From Pseudomonas fragi (lineage in GTDB: Bacteria; Pseudomonadota; Gammaproteobacteria; Pseudomonadales; Pseudomonadaceae): 64,000 bases of DNA. A program made the position numbers and the translations under genes. A model generated the notes under the pieces. The model did no database searches. It had not been told where the DNA came from and saw only the letters and a program-made list of their open reading frames with translations. The stretch is taken from NCBI RefSeq assembly GCF_025426255.1, contig NZ_CP104861.1, forward strand, positions 4,759,001 to 4,823,000. Reading direction: 5' to 3'. Numbering within the stretch: position 1 is the first letter of the stretch; each line of letters begins with the position of its first letter. Below are positions 1-8,435 of the stretch, piece by piece.

Positions 1-450
1 GTGCGCAGCGTCTTTGCCCACCAGTTGCAAATCGCTGAGGTGCTTATTCATCCATTCGCCAATGGCGACACGAAACTCTGCTGCGCTGGCTGGCAGGTAG
101 CTGTCCAGAAACGGCGGCAATTGCCCGCGTGCCCGGTCAACCACGACCATGAATTTATTCAGTGAGGCACCTGGGTTTTCGGCTTCATGCAGCAAAAAGC
201 TGATCGCCCCGGCAAAGATCAGCGCCAGCACACTGACGATTACCGTGCCCAGCAACGCCACCGCCAACCAGCGCGCACGTCGCCCGGCAATCAGGCGCTG
301 CAATTGGGGGGTGAGCATGTTGACCAGTTCGAATACCAACAACCCGGCCAGCAGACTGGGCAACAAACGCAAAGGAAAAACCAGTAACAGGCCGCCAGCA
401 ATGATGATGTAACTGGCCAATATGATGTGACGCTGAGAAAACGTTGGCAT
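1..450 (-). CDS. AI-2E family transporter (PerM-like), N-terminal part only
   Basis: The gene runs off the left edge; 150 N-terminal codons are visible, beginning with ATG at 450 behind a weak TGAGG ribosome binding site. The translation shows hydrophobic segments at about residues 8-26, 28-46 and 62-86, followed by a soluble stretch with several charged residues. This is the topology of the start of AI-2E family permeases (PerM/YdiK/TqsA), eight-helix inner-membrane proteins that export small molecules or ions; the real substrate is rarely known. The family call rests on N-terminal pattern recognition only, because the conserved C-terminal half lies outside the window. Confidence 0.7.
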   Translation of the reverse strand, partial: MPTFSQRHIILASYIIIAGGLLLVFPLRLLPSLLAGLLVFELVNMLTPQLQRLIAGRRARWLAVALLGTVIVSVLALIFAGAISFLLHEAENPGASLNKFMVVVDRARGQLPPFLDSYLPASAAEFRVAIGEWMNKHLSDLQLVGKDAAH

Positions 451-529
451 ACAGCCTCAAAACTGACAGCGTGAAAGGACAGGCAGTCTGCCAGCCTTCG
501 GCGGGGAGCACTAGAATTTCAAACTTTAC

Positions 530-674
530 CGTAGCAGCTGCCGAAGGAACGAGGCTGCGTTCGGCGGCGCAGCCGTCGTAAAATCAGGCACTGCGGTGCA
601 CCAGTCAAACCCGGCTCTCAGGGTTTACGACGACTTCGTCGCCGAACCCAGCCTTCGTTCCTCGGCAGCTACGA
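530..674. repeat. Long imperfect palindromic intergenic repeat (CGTAGCAGCTGCCG family)
   Basis: The left arm starts CGTAGCAGCTGCCGAAGGAA and the right arm ends in its reverse complement CTCGGCAGCTACG, with matching inner segments (GTCGTAAA against TTTACGACGAC). The two arms lie about 145 bases end to end, between the permease and psiF. A compact 38-base version of the same element is at 26651-26688. It resembles the non-autonomous palindromic repeats scattered through Pseudomonas genomes. Confidence 0.75.
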
Positions 675-695
675 GATACGTGCAGGCCTTTGAAG

Positions 696-977
696 CTATT
701 TTTTCTTCAGGCAATCACTCATAAAGGCTTTGCGTGCGTCACCCTTGAGGGCTTGGGTGCCAGCCGTAGCGTTGCAGGTTTTCATCTTGTCCTGCTGGGT
801 TGCCGGTTTGGCTTTGAGGCAGGTACTCATAAAGGCTTTGCGCTCATCCCCCTTGAGGGTTTTTGCACTGGCGTCAGCGTTACAGGTGGTCATTTTGTTT
901 TGTTGAGCGGTGGCCGCAAAACCTTGGGAACACAGCAGCAAACCGATCAACAGCAGAGGCACACGCAGCATTTTCAT
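696..977 (-). CDS. psiF: PsiF-family small secreted repeat protein
   Basis: A 93-residue protein with a signal peptide (about residues 1-21, cleavage after GFA) and two copies of the PsiF repeat, at roughly 28-57 and 64-93. Each repeat carries two cysteines (C32/C53 and C68/C89), the core LKGDxRKAFMS and a CLK ending. The family is named from E. coli psiF, a phosphate-starvation-induced gene of unknown biochemical role; location is presumably periplasmic. ATG 977 sits behind a perfect TAAGGAG. The gene is monocistronic, lying just downstream of the AraC-type gene on the same strand. Function remains unknown beyond the family name. Confidence 0.88.
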   Translation of the reverse strand: MKMLRVPLLLIGLLLCSQGFAATAQQNKMTTCNADASAKTLKGDERKAFMSTCLKAKPATQQDKMKTCNATAGTQALKGDARKAFMSDCLKKK

Positions 978-1041
978 GGAGTTTTCTCCTTATTGGCGCG
1001 CCAGATTGCAGCGCGATCTCCTGAAGTGTAGACAAACTCTG

Positions 1042-1827
1042 TTACAGCACACGTGCTTGGCGCCGATACTGCTCTGGCGTACACCCGGCCTGACGCGCAA
1101 ACATTGCGATAAACGCCGATGAGGTGCTGTAACCCAGATCAAACCCCACGTCCTGCACGCTGCGTGCAGACTCCAGCGCCTCGATCGCCGCCAGAAAGCG
1201 CAGGCGCTGACGCCACTCGCCAAAACTCATGCCCAACTCGCGTACAAACAGCCGCGCCAGCGTGCGCTCGCTGACATGTACCTGCTGCGCCCACTGGCCT
1301 AACGATCGGTTATCACCAGGTGCCTGTTGCAGCGCCTGGAGCACCTGCAACAAGCCTGGATGGCTGGCATAGGGCAAGTAGCACTGATGCACCGGTGCCT
1401 GGCGCAATTGGTCGACCAGCACCTGCGCCAGACGAATATCCGCCTCGCTCTCAGGGATATTGATATCGCGACGGGCGAAGTCGCTGAGGATGGCCTTGAG
1501 AATATCGCTGATGGCCAGGGTTACCGGGGTGCTCGGCAAGTGCTGACAATGAATGGCATCCAGATACACCGAACGGTAAACAATCGCCTGAGCGTTATAG
1601 GCACTGTGCTCGGTGTTGGGCGGGACCCAGACTGCGTACTGCGGCGGCGACATAAAGCGCCGACCATCGACCTCAAAGCGCATCACCCCGTGGGCCACGT
1701 AATCCAGTGAACCCCAGGCATGCTCGTGCGGTACGGCATGGCTATGGGCTTCGATCTCGGCGTAGCGAAAGTAAACCGGCGCAGGCAAGCCATCAAATTC
1801 GGGGACGCTGATCAGATTCTTGCGCAT
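1042..1827 (-). CDS. AraC-family transcriptional regulator with cupin sensor
   Basis: A 261-residue regulator. The N-terminal half (about 15-100) has a cupin-like fold signature with histidine-rich motifs (HAVPHEHAWG near 30-40, VWVPPNTEHSA near 67-77). The C-terminal 100 residues form the double helix-turn-helix of AraC/XylS proteins (LGQWAQQVHVSERTLARLF, then VGFDLGYSTSSAFIAMF). It is transcribed divergently from a DMT-family exporter with only about 90 bases between start codons. That layout is typical of a local regulator controlling an efflux gene. The effector is not predictable. Confidence 0.9.
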   Translation of the reverse strand: MRKNLISVPEFDGLPAPVYFRYAEIEAHSHAVPHEHAWGSLDYVAHGVMRFEVDGRRFMSPPQYAVWVPPNTEHSAYNAQAIVYRSVYLDAIHCQHLPSTPVTLAISDILKAILSDFARRDINIPESEADIRLAQVLVDQLRQAPVHQCYLPYASHPGLLQVLQALQQAPGDNRSLGQWAQQVHVSERTLARLFVRELGMSFGEWRQRLRFLAAIEALESARSVQDVGFDLGYSTSSAFIAMFARQAGCTPEQYRRQARVL

Positions 1828-1914
1828 GTGTCTGGATTCGGCATGAGGTTGGCTGGATCGAAGTATAGGCTTGCAGACAGACAGGCGGATAATCAGCGCT
1901 TATTAATTCTGTAG

Positions 1915-2799
1915 TTGTCACTGATGCAATACGCCTATCCCCTACTGGCCATTTTTATCTGGGCCGGCAATACCGTTATCAACAAACTGGCTGTAGGAGC
2001 GATCTTTCCGTCCGAGATCGGCTTTTACCGATGGCTGCTGGCTGGCCTGCTGTTTACCCCGTTTATGCTCAAGCCGGTTATAGCCAATTGGCCTGTTATC
2101 CGCCCCAATCTAGGCAAGATCTTCGTCCTCGGCGTGCTGGGCATGGCCGTGTACCAAAGCCTGGCTTACTACGCGGCGGCCAGAACTTCAGCGACCAATA
2201 TGGGGATCATCCTGTCATTGATGCCGCTGATGGTGCTGGCCATGTCGATCATCAGCCTGGGGCAACGCTTGACTGCCGGGGCATTGGTGGGGGCCATCGT
2301 GTCGTTTGCCGGGGTACTGGTGGTGGTATCGAGCGGCAGCCTTGCCGCCTTGCTCGATCACGGCCTTAACCTGGGCGATGCGATGATGCTGATCGCCACC
2401 CTGGCCTATGCGATTTACAGCACCTTGCTGAAGAAATGGCAGTTGCGCCTGCCACCGCTGCAAATGTTGTATATGCAGGTGCTGGTGGCAATTGTGGTGT
2501 TGTTTCCGCTGTACCTGGCCTCCCCCAAGGTCGGCCCGACGGTGCACAACATGGGGCTGGTGCTTTATGCCTGTGTGCTGGCGTCAATGATCGCGCCGCT
2601 GGCCTGGATGAAAGCCGTGGCCACACTTGGCCCGAGCCGCACCACGCTATTTTTCAACCTGCTGCCTCTGATTACCGCGCTGATTGCGGCGCTGGTATTG
2701 AAAGAGCAGTTGCATGCCTACCACCTGATTGGCGGTGCGCTGACGCTGGGCGGGGTGATTCTTTCGGAGCGCTGGACTACGCCACTTCGAAAAACCTGA
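1915..2799 (+). CDS. EamA/DMT-superfamily transporter
   Basis: A 294-residue integral membrane protein with about ten hydrophobic helices, arranged as two EamA repeats (about residues 5-135 and 150-287), as in RhaT/YdcZ-type drug/metabolite exporters. Either TTG 1915 or ATG 1924 could be the start; neither has a convincing Shine-Dalgarno. The TTG reading adds only three residues. The divergent AraC-type gene upstream is the probable regulator. Members export amino acids, nucleosides or toxic metabolites, but nothing here fixes the substrate. Confidence 0.87.
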   Translation: MSLMQYAYPLLAIFIWAGNTVINKLAVGAIFPSEIGFYRWLLAGLLFTPFMLKPVIANWPVIRPNLGKIFVLGVLGMAVYQSLAYYAAARTSATNMGIILSLMPLMVLAMSIISLGQRLTAGALVGAIVSFAGVLVVVSSGSLAALLDHGLNLGDAMMLIATLAYAIYSTLLKKWQLRLPPLQMLYMQVLVAIVVLFPLYLASPKVGPTVHNMGLVLYACVLASMIAPLAWMKAVATLGPSRTTLFFNLLPLITALIAALVLKEQLHAYHLIGGALTLGGVILSERWTTPLRKT

Positions 2800-2818
2800 G
2801 AACACTTCTGAACCCACA

Positions 2819-2910
2819 ACCTGTAGCCGCTGCCGCAGGCTGCGATGGGCAGCGCAGCGGCCCTCGAAGGGCCTACGGCCCTTATCGCAGCCTTCGGCAG
2901 CGGCTACATT
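2819..2910. repeat. Palindromic repeat, TGTAGCCGCTGCCGCAGG family
   Basis: Outer arms TGTAGCCGCTGCCGCAGGCT and its imperfect complement (AGCCTTCGGCAGCGGCTACA) flank an inner GGGCC-rich palindrome. It lies between convergent genes (DMT exporter and AsmA gene). Other copies of this family are at 5526, 19154, 33014, 58968 and 60760. Confidence 0.85.
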
Positions 2911-2923
2911 AGTTCTGCAGTGT

Positions 2924-4990
2924 TTACTTCACCGTTTTAGGCACTTTGCCCTGCTGCATTTGTTGCAGCAGCGGTGCGCACTGGTTAGGTTCGCCGCCGC
3001 TTGGCGCAACCAATGCCAGCAACCCTGCCGCCGGGCCTGCAATCACTCCCAACGCCACCATGCCTGCACCACGCAACAGCAACGGCACCGCTTGCACACC
3101 CGCCGACGGGTTGGCGAAGGTGCCGCGCACATACAGCGGTGAGCGCAACGAGAACAGACGCAGGCCTTTGGACTCAGGGGTGATCTTCAAGTCGAGCTGT
3201 TCGGTGGCCAGGTTGATCGTGCCGTCGATGTAGATAATCGCGTTCTCGGTATCGAACACGAACAACCGGGTGCTGGCCAGACCACTCTTGATCCCCAGGT
3301 CTGCTGCTGCGCAGTTGATCTTGACGTCTTCGTCGCCAAAGATTTTGCCCACCACATAGTTACCCACGTTCAACCCGGCAATTTCCATCAGGCTGCGGCT
3401 GATGGCGCCGTCATTGATGATCATTTTCAAATCACCATTGGCGGTGCCCAGCAACTTGGCGACCGAATTGCCGGTGCCGGCAATCGTGGCATCACCATTG
3501 AGTTCGCCGAAGCTGGTTTTCATCGGCTCAAAGGTGGGGAACAGCTGCTTGAGCTTGAAGTTACGGGCAGTCAATTTGGCGCTGCCTGTCAACGGCGTGA
3601 CACGGCCATTGAGTCGAATCTGCGCATCCAGCTTGCCGCCTGCCACGCCAAAGCGCAGCGGCTCAAGGCTCAGCTCACCGTCATTGAGCACAAGATGAGT
3701 GTAAAGGTCGGTAAACGGCAGCTCCGCACTCTGCACGATGCGCTTGCCGGTGAGTTCAACGTCGGCATCCATGTCGCGCCAGCGCTCGGTGCGAAACTCT
3801 TCGACCGGCAGTACCTTACCAGCCGGTTGTTTGCTCTCGCCGCCACGGGCTTTTTGTTTGGTGTTGGAGTCAGCACCAATCAGCGGCGCCAGGTCAGCCA
3901 GCAGCAATTGGTTGGAGACCAGCTTGCCGGACAACTTTGGCCGCGGCTGGCTGGCCAGGTATTGCAGATCGCCGTGAATATCACTGCTGCCGATCTTGCC
4001 GTTGAAATTTTCATAAGTGAAGGTCGCACCACCCGGCTCATGCAGCTTGGCAATCAAGTGCCCATCGGTTGAGTACGCCGGCGAATCGGGCAAGGTCACG
4101 CCGGTCAGCGGATACAGGTTAGCCAGGCTGGTGCCGGACAGCTTCAGGCGCAGGTCCAGCGCCCCAAGATTCAATGGGTCAGTCAGGGTCCCGGCAAGCG
4201 CCACCTGGGTATCGGCAATGCTGACTTGAGCTTGCAGCGGGAAAGGCTGATTGGCATCTTGCAGCGCCAGCAGGCCGCCGATTTTGCCAGCGCCGCTGAG
4301 TTTCTGGCCGTGGTACTGGCCTTTGACCTTCAGGGCGAACACATAGTCTTGCGGCTTGGCGCCTTTCTCAATGACCTTTTTCGCGTCAGTTTCGCCGACG
4401 ATTTCGCTAAACGGGATCGGCTTGCCCAATGGGTCAATCAACACATCCAGCTGAGTTTTGAGGATCTGGTCATTGAGGGTCACGTGCCCCTTGTCGAACC
4501 CAATGGCACCGATATCCAGCGTCCAGCTCGAGGGCTCGGCGTTCGGGTCCTTGGGGTCGAAGGTAAAGGTCCAGTTCGCCCGGCCATCAGCCAGCCGTTC
4601 AAGGCTGGCGCTGGGCTCGGTCAGGTTGATACGCGGGATATCCACGGTTTGGGTCAGCAGCGCCAGCGGCGACAGGCGTAGCTCTACTTTTTTCAGGCTG
4701 GCCATTTGCGGGGTTTTCGCCCACTCGGGGTTGCCCAGCGTCAGGTCCTGAGCGATCACATGCGGCCACGGCACCCAGGCACGCCAGCCTCCTTCGTCCT
4801 CTTCACGCTGCCAGCGCACAGCCAGGTCACCGTTAATGGCAAACGGGCGATGAAGGACTTCAGACACTTTGGTGTTGATGGTCGGCTTGATGCGGTTCCA
4901 GTCGAAAGTAGCGAGAACCACCACCAGCACAGCGACCAGCAGAACGAATACAGAGCCTGTCCAGGCAAGGGTTTTACGGGTGCGCGTCAT
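2924..4990 (-). CDS. AsmA-family envelope protein
   Basis: A 688-residue protein anchored by one N-terminal transmembrane helix (about 8-30), followed by a long, largely beta-strand periplasmic region and the conserved AsmA C-terminal domain (about 440-640, with GELNGDATIAGTG and LTARNFKLKQLFP-type segments). AsmA-like proteins are now viewed as bridge-like lipid-transfer proteins supporting outer-membrane lipid homeostasis; that role is family knowledge. ATG 4990 follows a perfect AAGGAG. The gene stands alone between a palindromic repeat and a 250-base spacer. Confidence 0.88.
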   Translation of the reverse strand: MTRTRKTLAWTGSVFVLLVAVLVVVLATFDWNRIKPTINTKVSEVLHRPFAINGDLAVRWQREEDEGGWRAWVPWPHVIAQDLTLGNPEWAKTPQMASLKKVELRLSPLALLTQTVDIPRINLTEPSASLERLADGRANWTFTFDPKDPNAEPSSWTLDIGAIGFDKGHVTLNDQILKTQLDVLIDPLGKPIPFSEIVGETDAKKVIEKGAKPQDYVFALKVKGQYHGQKLSGAGKIGGLLALQDANQPFPLQAQVSIADTQVALAGTLTDPLNLGALDLRLKLSGTSLANLYPLTGVTLPDSPAYSTDGHLIAKLHEPGGATFTYENFNGKIGSSDIHGDLQYLASQPRPKLSGKLVSNQLLLADLAPLIGADSNTKQKARGGESKQPAGKVLPVEEFRTERWRDMDADVELTGKRIVQSAELPFTDLYTHLVLNDGELSLEPLRFGVAGGKLDAQIRLNGRVTPLTGSAKLTARNFKLKQLFPTFEPMKTSFGELNGDATIAGTGNSVAKLLGTANGDLKMIINDGAISRSLMEIAGLNVGNYVVGKIFGDEDVKINCAAADLGIKSGLASTRLFVFDTENAIIYIDGTINLATEQLDLKITPESKGLRLFSLRSPLYVRGTFANPSAGVQAVPLLLRGAGMVALGVIAGPAAGLLALVAPSGGEPNQCAPLLQQMQQGKVPKTVK

Positions 4991-5244
4991 GTCACGGCTC
5001 CTTGATTACGACTGAACGTCCCAGTTACGACGCCTGTAAATGTACGACTGGCAAAGACGTCTCAAGGTTTAACCCTGCCACGTCTTTCGTGAAAAAAACC
5101 TCAAGAACCGCAGGCTAGAGCCACCGATCCTGAACAATCAATTCTGTCGATTATCACCATTGGCCGTATGAACTTTGATATCCGGTAGCCAAGCGTAGCA
5201 TTGCCACCACACCTACTTGATTGCACTGCTACGGAGCACACACC

Positions 5245-5517
5245 ATGAAACGCCCAGTATTGTTTGGTCTTTCCCTTTCACTTATGGCCTTCAACGCTTT
5301 CGCTATGCCTGCCGACGAAGAGCCAACCCCAATGGTACAGCCTGCATCAAGCACTCTGAGCCAACCGCTCAACCCGGTTGCTGAAGACGGCGCACAACGT
5401 ACCCTTGATCAGCAAAAAAGCGTTGCTGAAGATGGCTACGATCGCACCCCAAGCAATCAGTTTGTTGCCGAAGGTGGCGCTGATCGTTTGGCAGAAAGGA
5501 ATCAACGTGCCAGCTAA
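5245..5517 (+). CDS. Small secreted protein with three VAE(D/G)G repeats
   Basis: A 90-residue product from ATG 5245, preceded by ACGGAGC. Residues 1-20 or so form a clear signal peptide ending AFA|MPADEE. The mature part has three imperfect repeats, VAEDGAQRT, VAEDGYDRT and VAEGGADRL, at about residues 45, 60 and 74, separated by short Gln/Ser/Asn-rich linkers. No cysteine and no recognised domain are present. It resembles uncharacterised small periplasmic proteins of Pseudomonas. Nothing in the neighbourhood indicates a function, and I do not assign one. Confidence 0.7.
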   Translation: MKRPVLFGLSLSLMAFNAFAMPADEEPTPMVQPASSTLSQPLNPVAEDGAQRTLDQQKSVAEDGYDRTPSNQFVAEGGADRLAERNQRAS

Positions 5518-5525
5518 ATCGATCC

Positions 5526-5622
5526 ATGTAGTCGCTGCCGCCAGGCTGCGATAAGGGCCGCAGGACCTTCAACATCCTGGGGCTGCTACGCACCCCATCG
5601 CAGCCTTCGGCAGCGGCTACAA
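5526..5622. repeat. Palindromic repeat, TGTAGCCGCTGCCG family
   Basis: Arms TGTAGTCGCTGCCGCCAGG and CTTCGGCAGCGGCTACA enclose GGGCCGCAGGACC. It is placed immediately after the small secreted-protein gene and about 60 bases before the TetR gene. Confidence 0.82.
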
Positions 5623-5679
5623 GGGATTGATCAAATTTGCTAGAGTGCGCCGCTGTACTTGTCTGGAATACCAGCCCCG

Positions 5680-6312
5680 ATGCTCCCTCGCGCCGAACAG
5701 AAACAACAAACCCGCCTTGCGCTGATGGATGCTGCCCGCCACTTGATGGAGTCGGGTCGCGGCTTTGGCAGCCTGAGCCTGCGCGAAGTCGCCAAAACGG
5801 CTGGCATCGTGCCCACCGGCTTTTATCGCCACTTCAGCGACATGGACCAATTGGGCCTGGCGCTGGTCAGTGAAGTCGGCCAGACTTTTCGCGAAACCAT
5901 TCGCCTGGTGCGTCACAACGAACTGTTCATGGGCGGCGTGATCAACGCCTCCGTGCGTATTTTTCTCGACGTGGTCGAGGCCAACCGCTCGCAGTTTTTG
6001 TTTCTGGCCCGCGAGCAGTACGGCGGTTCCCAACCGGTTCGTCAGGCCATTGGCGCCCTGCGCGAAGACATCACCTCGGACCTCGCAGCAGACCTTGGCT
6101 CCAAGCCAAAATTGCAGCATCTGGACCACGCGGGCCTGACCGTGATCGCCGATCTGGTGGTCAAAAGCGTGTTTGCCGCCCTGCCCGATGTCATCGACCC
6201 GCCTGCAGACACCCTGCCCGACCACCTGCAACCCCAAGCCAAAATCAGCCAACAACTGCGCTTTATCTTTATCGGGCTCAAGCATTGGAAAGGCTTGGGT
6301 AGCACTGAATAA
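5680..6312 (+). CDS. desT: TetR-family regulator, DesT/FabR-like
   Basis: From ATG 5680 the product is 210 residues; a TTG at 5659 would add seven but is less likely. The N-terminal helix-turn-helix (about 10-58) contains LSLREVAKTAGIVPTGFYRH, and the all-alpha effector domain follows. Length and sequence resemble DesT/FabR, repressors that sense acyl-CoA saturation and control fatty-acid desaturase genes. Placement directly upstream of ureE matches P. aeruginosa, where desT (PA4890) precedes ureE. Here, however, the desaturase genes desCB that normally sit beside it are absent, replaced by a palindromic repeat and a small ORF, so any targets lie elsewhere. The DesT call is by similarity and synteny recalled from memory. 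Confidence 0.75.
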   Translation: MLPRAEQKQQTRLALMDAARHLMESGRGFGSLSLREVAKTAGIVPTGFYRHFSDMDQLGLALVSEVGQTFRETIRLVRHNELFMGGVINASVRIFLDVVEANRSQFLFLAREQYGGSQPVRQAIGALREDITSDLAADLGSKPKLQHLDHAGLTVIADLVVKSVFAALPDVIDPPADTLPDHLQPQAKISQQLRFIFIGLKHWKGLGSTE

Positions 6313-6318
6313 TTGCAA

Positions 6319-6337
6319 GCGCACCCTGTTGGTGCGC
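6319..6337. promoter_or_regulatory. NtrC-type enhancer palindrome upstream of ureE
   Basis: A perfect inverted repeat, GCGCACCCTGTTGGTGCGC, holding the NtrC half-sites GCACC-N5-GGTGC. Its centre is about 120 bases upstream of the transcription start predicted from the sigma-54 promoter at 6421, the usual distance for an NtrC enhancer. No run of T follows, so it is a poor terminator for the preceding gene. Confidence 0.6.
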
Positions 6338-6420
6338 CATGGCACCCATTACGCACTAATTTAGAACAGCTTCATCTTCCTGCACTCTTTTTGGGCCTGC
6401 ATTTGCGGTCTACACCCGGG

Positions 6421-6437
6421 TTGGCAAGCCCCTTGCT
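6421..6437 (+). promoter_or_regulatory. Sigma-54 (RpoN) promoter of ureEFG
   Basis: TTGGCAAGCCCCTTGCT matches the RpoN consensus TTGGCACGN4TTGCW with one mismatch. The invariant GG (6423-6424) and GC (6435-6436) are separated by exactly ten bases. The predicted start near 6448 leaves a leader of about 26 bases before ureE that contains its ribosome binding site. Confidence 0.72.
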
Positions 6438-6473
6438 CTGACCCAGGTAATGTCAATTGCAGGAAGCTTTCCG

Positions 6474-6974
6474 ATGTTGGTGATTCATCGCAGAATCCAG
6501 GCCCACCCCGTGTGGAGCGCCGAGCTACACCTCAACTTCGAAGCCCGTAGCAAGAGCCGCCTGCGCTGCTTCAGCAGCAGTGGCGAAGATGTCGGCCTGT
6601 TCCTTGAGCGCGGTCAGGCGCCCTTGCATGACGGCGAATTTCTCCAGGCCCAGGACGGGCGCATCGTGCGCGTCTGCGCCAGCCCCGAAAAACTGCTGCA
6701 TGTCACCTGCAGCAATGCCTTTGAATTGACCCGCGCTGCCTATCACCTGGGCAACCGTCACGTCGCCCTGCAAGTGGGTGATGGCTGGTTGCGCCTGCTC
6801 GATGACTACGTGCTCAAGGCCATGCTCGAGCAGTTGGGCGCTCACACCGAAGCCATTGAAGCGCCGTTTCAACCGGAACACGGCGCCTACGGCGGCGGTC
6901 ACCACCACTCCCGTGCGGGCGAAGAAGACTTCAACTACGCCCCGAAGCTGCATCAGTTTGGTGTGCGCTTGTGA
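6474..6974 (+). CDS. ureE: UreE, urease nickel metallochaperone
   Basis: A 166-residue protein that delivers Ni(II) to the UreDFG-apourease complex in the cytoplasm. The N-terminal peptide-binding domain is followed by the metal-binding domain with the family motif YHLGNRH (about 91-97). A short C-terminal histidine cluster, GGGHHH, lies near residue 140. ATG 6474 is chosen over the in-frame ATG 6450 because AGGAAG sits at 6460-6465. It is first in the ureE-ureF-ureG operon. Urease structural genes ureABC and ureD are not in the window. Confidence 0.95.
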   Translation: MLVIHRRIQAHPVWSAELHLNFEARSKSRLRCFSSSGEDVGLFLERGQAPLHDGEFLQAQDGRIVRVCASPEKLLHVTCSNAFELTRAAYHLGNRHVALQVGDGWLRLLDDYVLKAMLEQLGAHTEAIEAPFQPEHGAYGGGHHHSRAGEEDFNYAPKLHQFGVRL

Positions 6975-7645
6975 ACCCGGCCTGGGCGCTGCTGCGCCTG
7001 GCCAGCCCGCAGTTGCCGATTGGCGGCTACAGCTACTCCCAAGGGCTGGAAATGGCCGTCGAGAATGGCAGCGTAGGTGATCCGGTCGCGGCTTCACGCT
7101 GGATCAGTGATCAACTGCTGCTCAATCTGGCCCGTTTCGAAGCGCCGTTGCTGCTGGCCCATTGCCAAGCAGCGGCCGATCAGGACTGGAGTGCCTTGCA
7201 GCGCTTGTGCGATGAGCATCGCGCCAGCCGTGAAACCCGTGAGTTGCATCAGGAAAGCCGGCAAATGGGCTACTCCCTGCAACAATTGCTCACTGGTTTG
7301 CCGGAACTGGACGAGCCCGCGCGGATGTTTCTCGCACAACAGACTGAACCGCATCTGGCGCTGGGCTGGGCATTGGCTGCCCGCGCCTGGAGCATCAGCC
7401 CACAGGATGCGCTGGCTGCCTGGCTCTGGAGCTGGCTGGAAAACCAACTGGCGGTGCTGATGAAAACCCTGCCATTGGGCCAACAGGCAGCCCAGCGCAT
7501 GACCAGCGAGTTGTCCCCCGCCTTGCAGCAGGCACAGCAACACGCCAGTACTCTCGACTTATCCCACTTGGGCAGCGCCGCTTTCGGCCTGTCATTGGCG
7601 AGCATGGCCCACGAGCGCCAGTACAGCCGCCTATTTCGTTCCTAG
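6971..7645 (+). CDS. ureF: UreF, urease accessory protein
   Basis: A 224-residue, mostly helical accessory protein that joins UreD and UreG in the complex activating apourease and gates the GTPase of UreG. The N-terminal signature LPIGGYSYSQGLE (about 16-28) is characteristic of the family. It starts with GTG at 6971, overlapping the ureE stop by four bases (GTGA), which implies translational coupling. ureG follows after nine bases. Confidence 0.95.
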   Translation: MNPAWALLRLASPQLPIGGYSYSQGLEMAVENGSVGDPVAASRWISDQLLLNLARFEAPLLLAHCQAAADQDWSALQRLCDEHRASRETRELHQESRQMGYSLQQLLTGLPELDEPARMFLAQQTEPHLALGWALAARAWSISPQDALAAWLWSWLENQLAVLMKTLPLGQQAAQRMTSELSPALQQAQQHASTLDLSHLGSAAFGLSLASMAHERQYSRLFRS

Positions 7646-7654
7646 GAGAATGTA

Positions 7655-8266
<612 letters not shown>

Positions 8267-8280
8267 TGCTGAAATCATCT

Positions 8281-8364
8281 GTGGGAGCGAGCCTGCTCGC
8301 GATGGCCGCGACGCGGTACATCATAAAAACGCAGTGATGCCATCGCGAGCAGGCTCGCTCCAAC
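8281..8364. repeat. REP-type palindrome pair (GTGGGAGCGAGCCTGCTCGC)
   Basis: Two inverted copies of the GTGGGAGC...CTGCTCGCGA element, about 80 bases end to end, as in Pseudomonas REPIN units. It lies between ureG and the epimerase gene. Confidence 0.88.
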
Positions 8365-8435
8365 AGAGTTGAGATCATCCAGGAATCACGGTGTATCATG
8401 TCGCGCAAACGCCCCAGCCGTGACGACGCCCGCCG

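Noticed and set aside
1020..1046. Pho box upstream of psiF
   Set aside because: CTGTAAC and TTTGTCTAC resemble Pho half-sites but the spacing is off by one base and several consensus positions differ.
6319..6337. Terminator for the TetR gene
   Set aside because: The palindrome has no T-run, and its half-sites fit NtrC; treated as an enhancer candidate.
6391..6406. A second sigma-54-like site, TTGGGCCTGCATTTGC
   Set aside because: It has GG and GC ten bases apart but a poorer core than the site at 6421, which is also better spaced from ureE.
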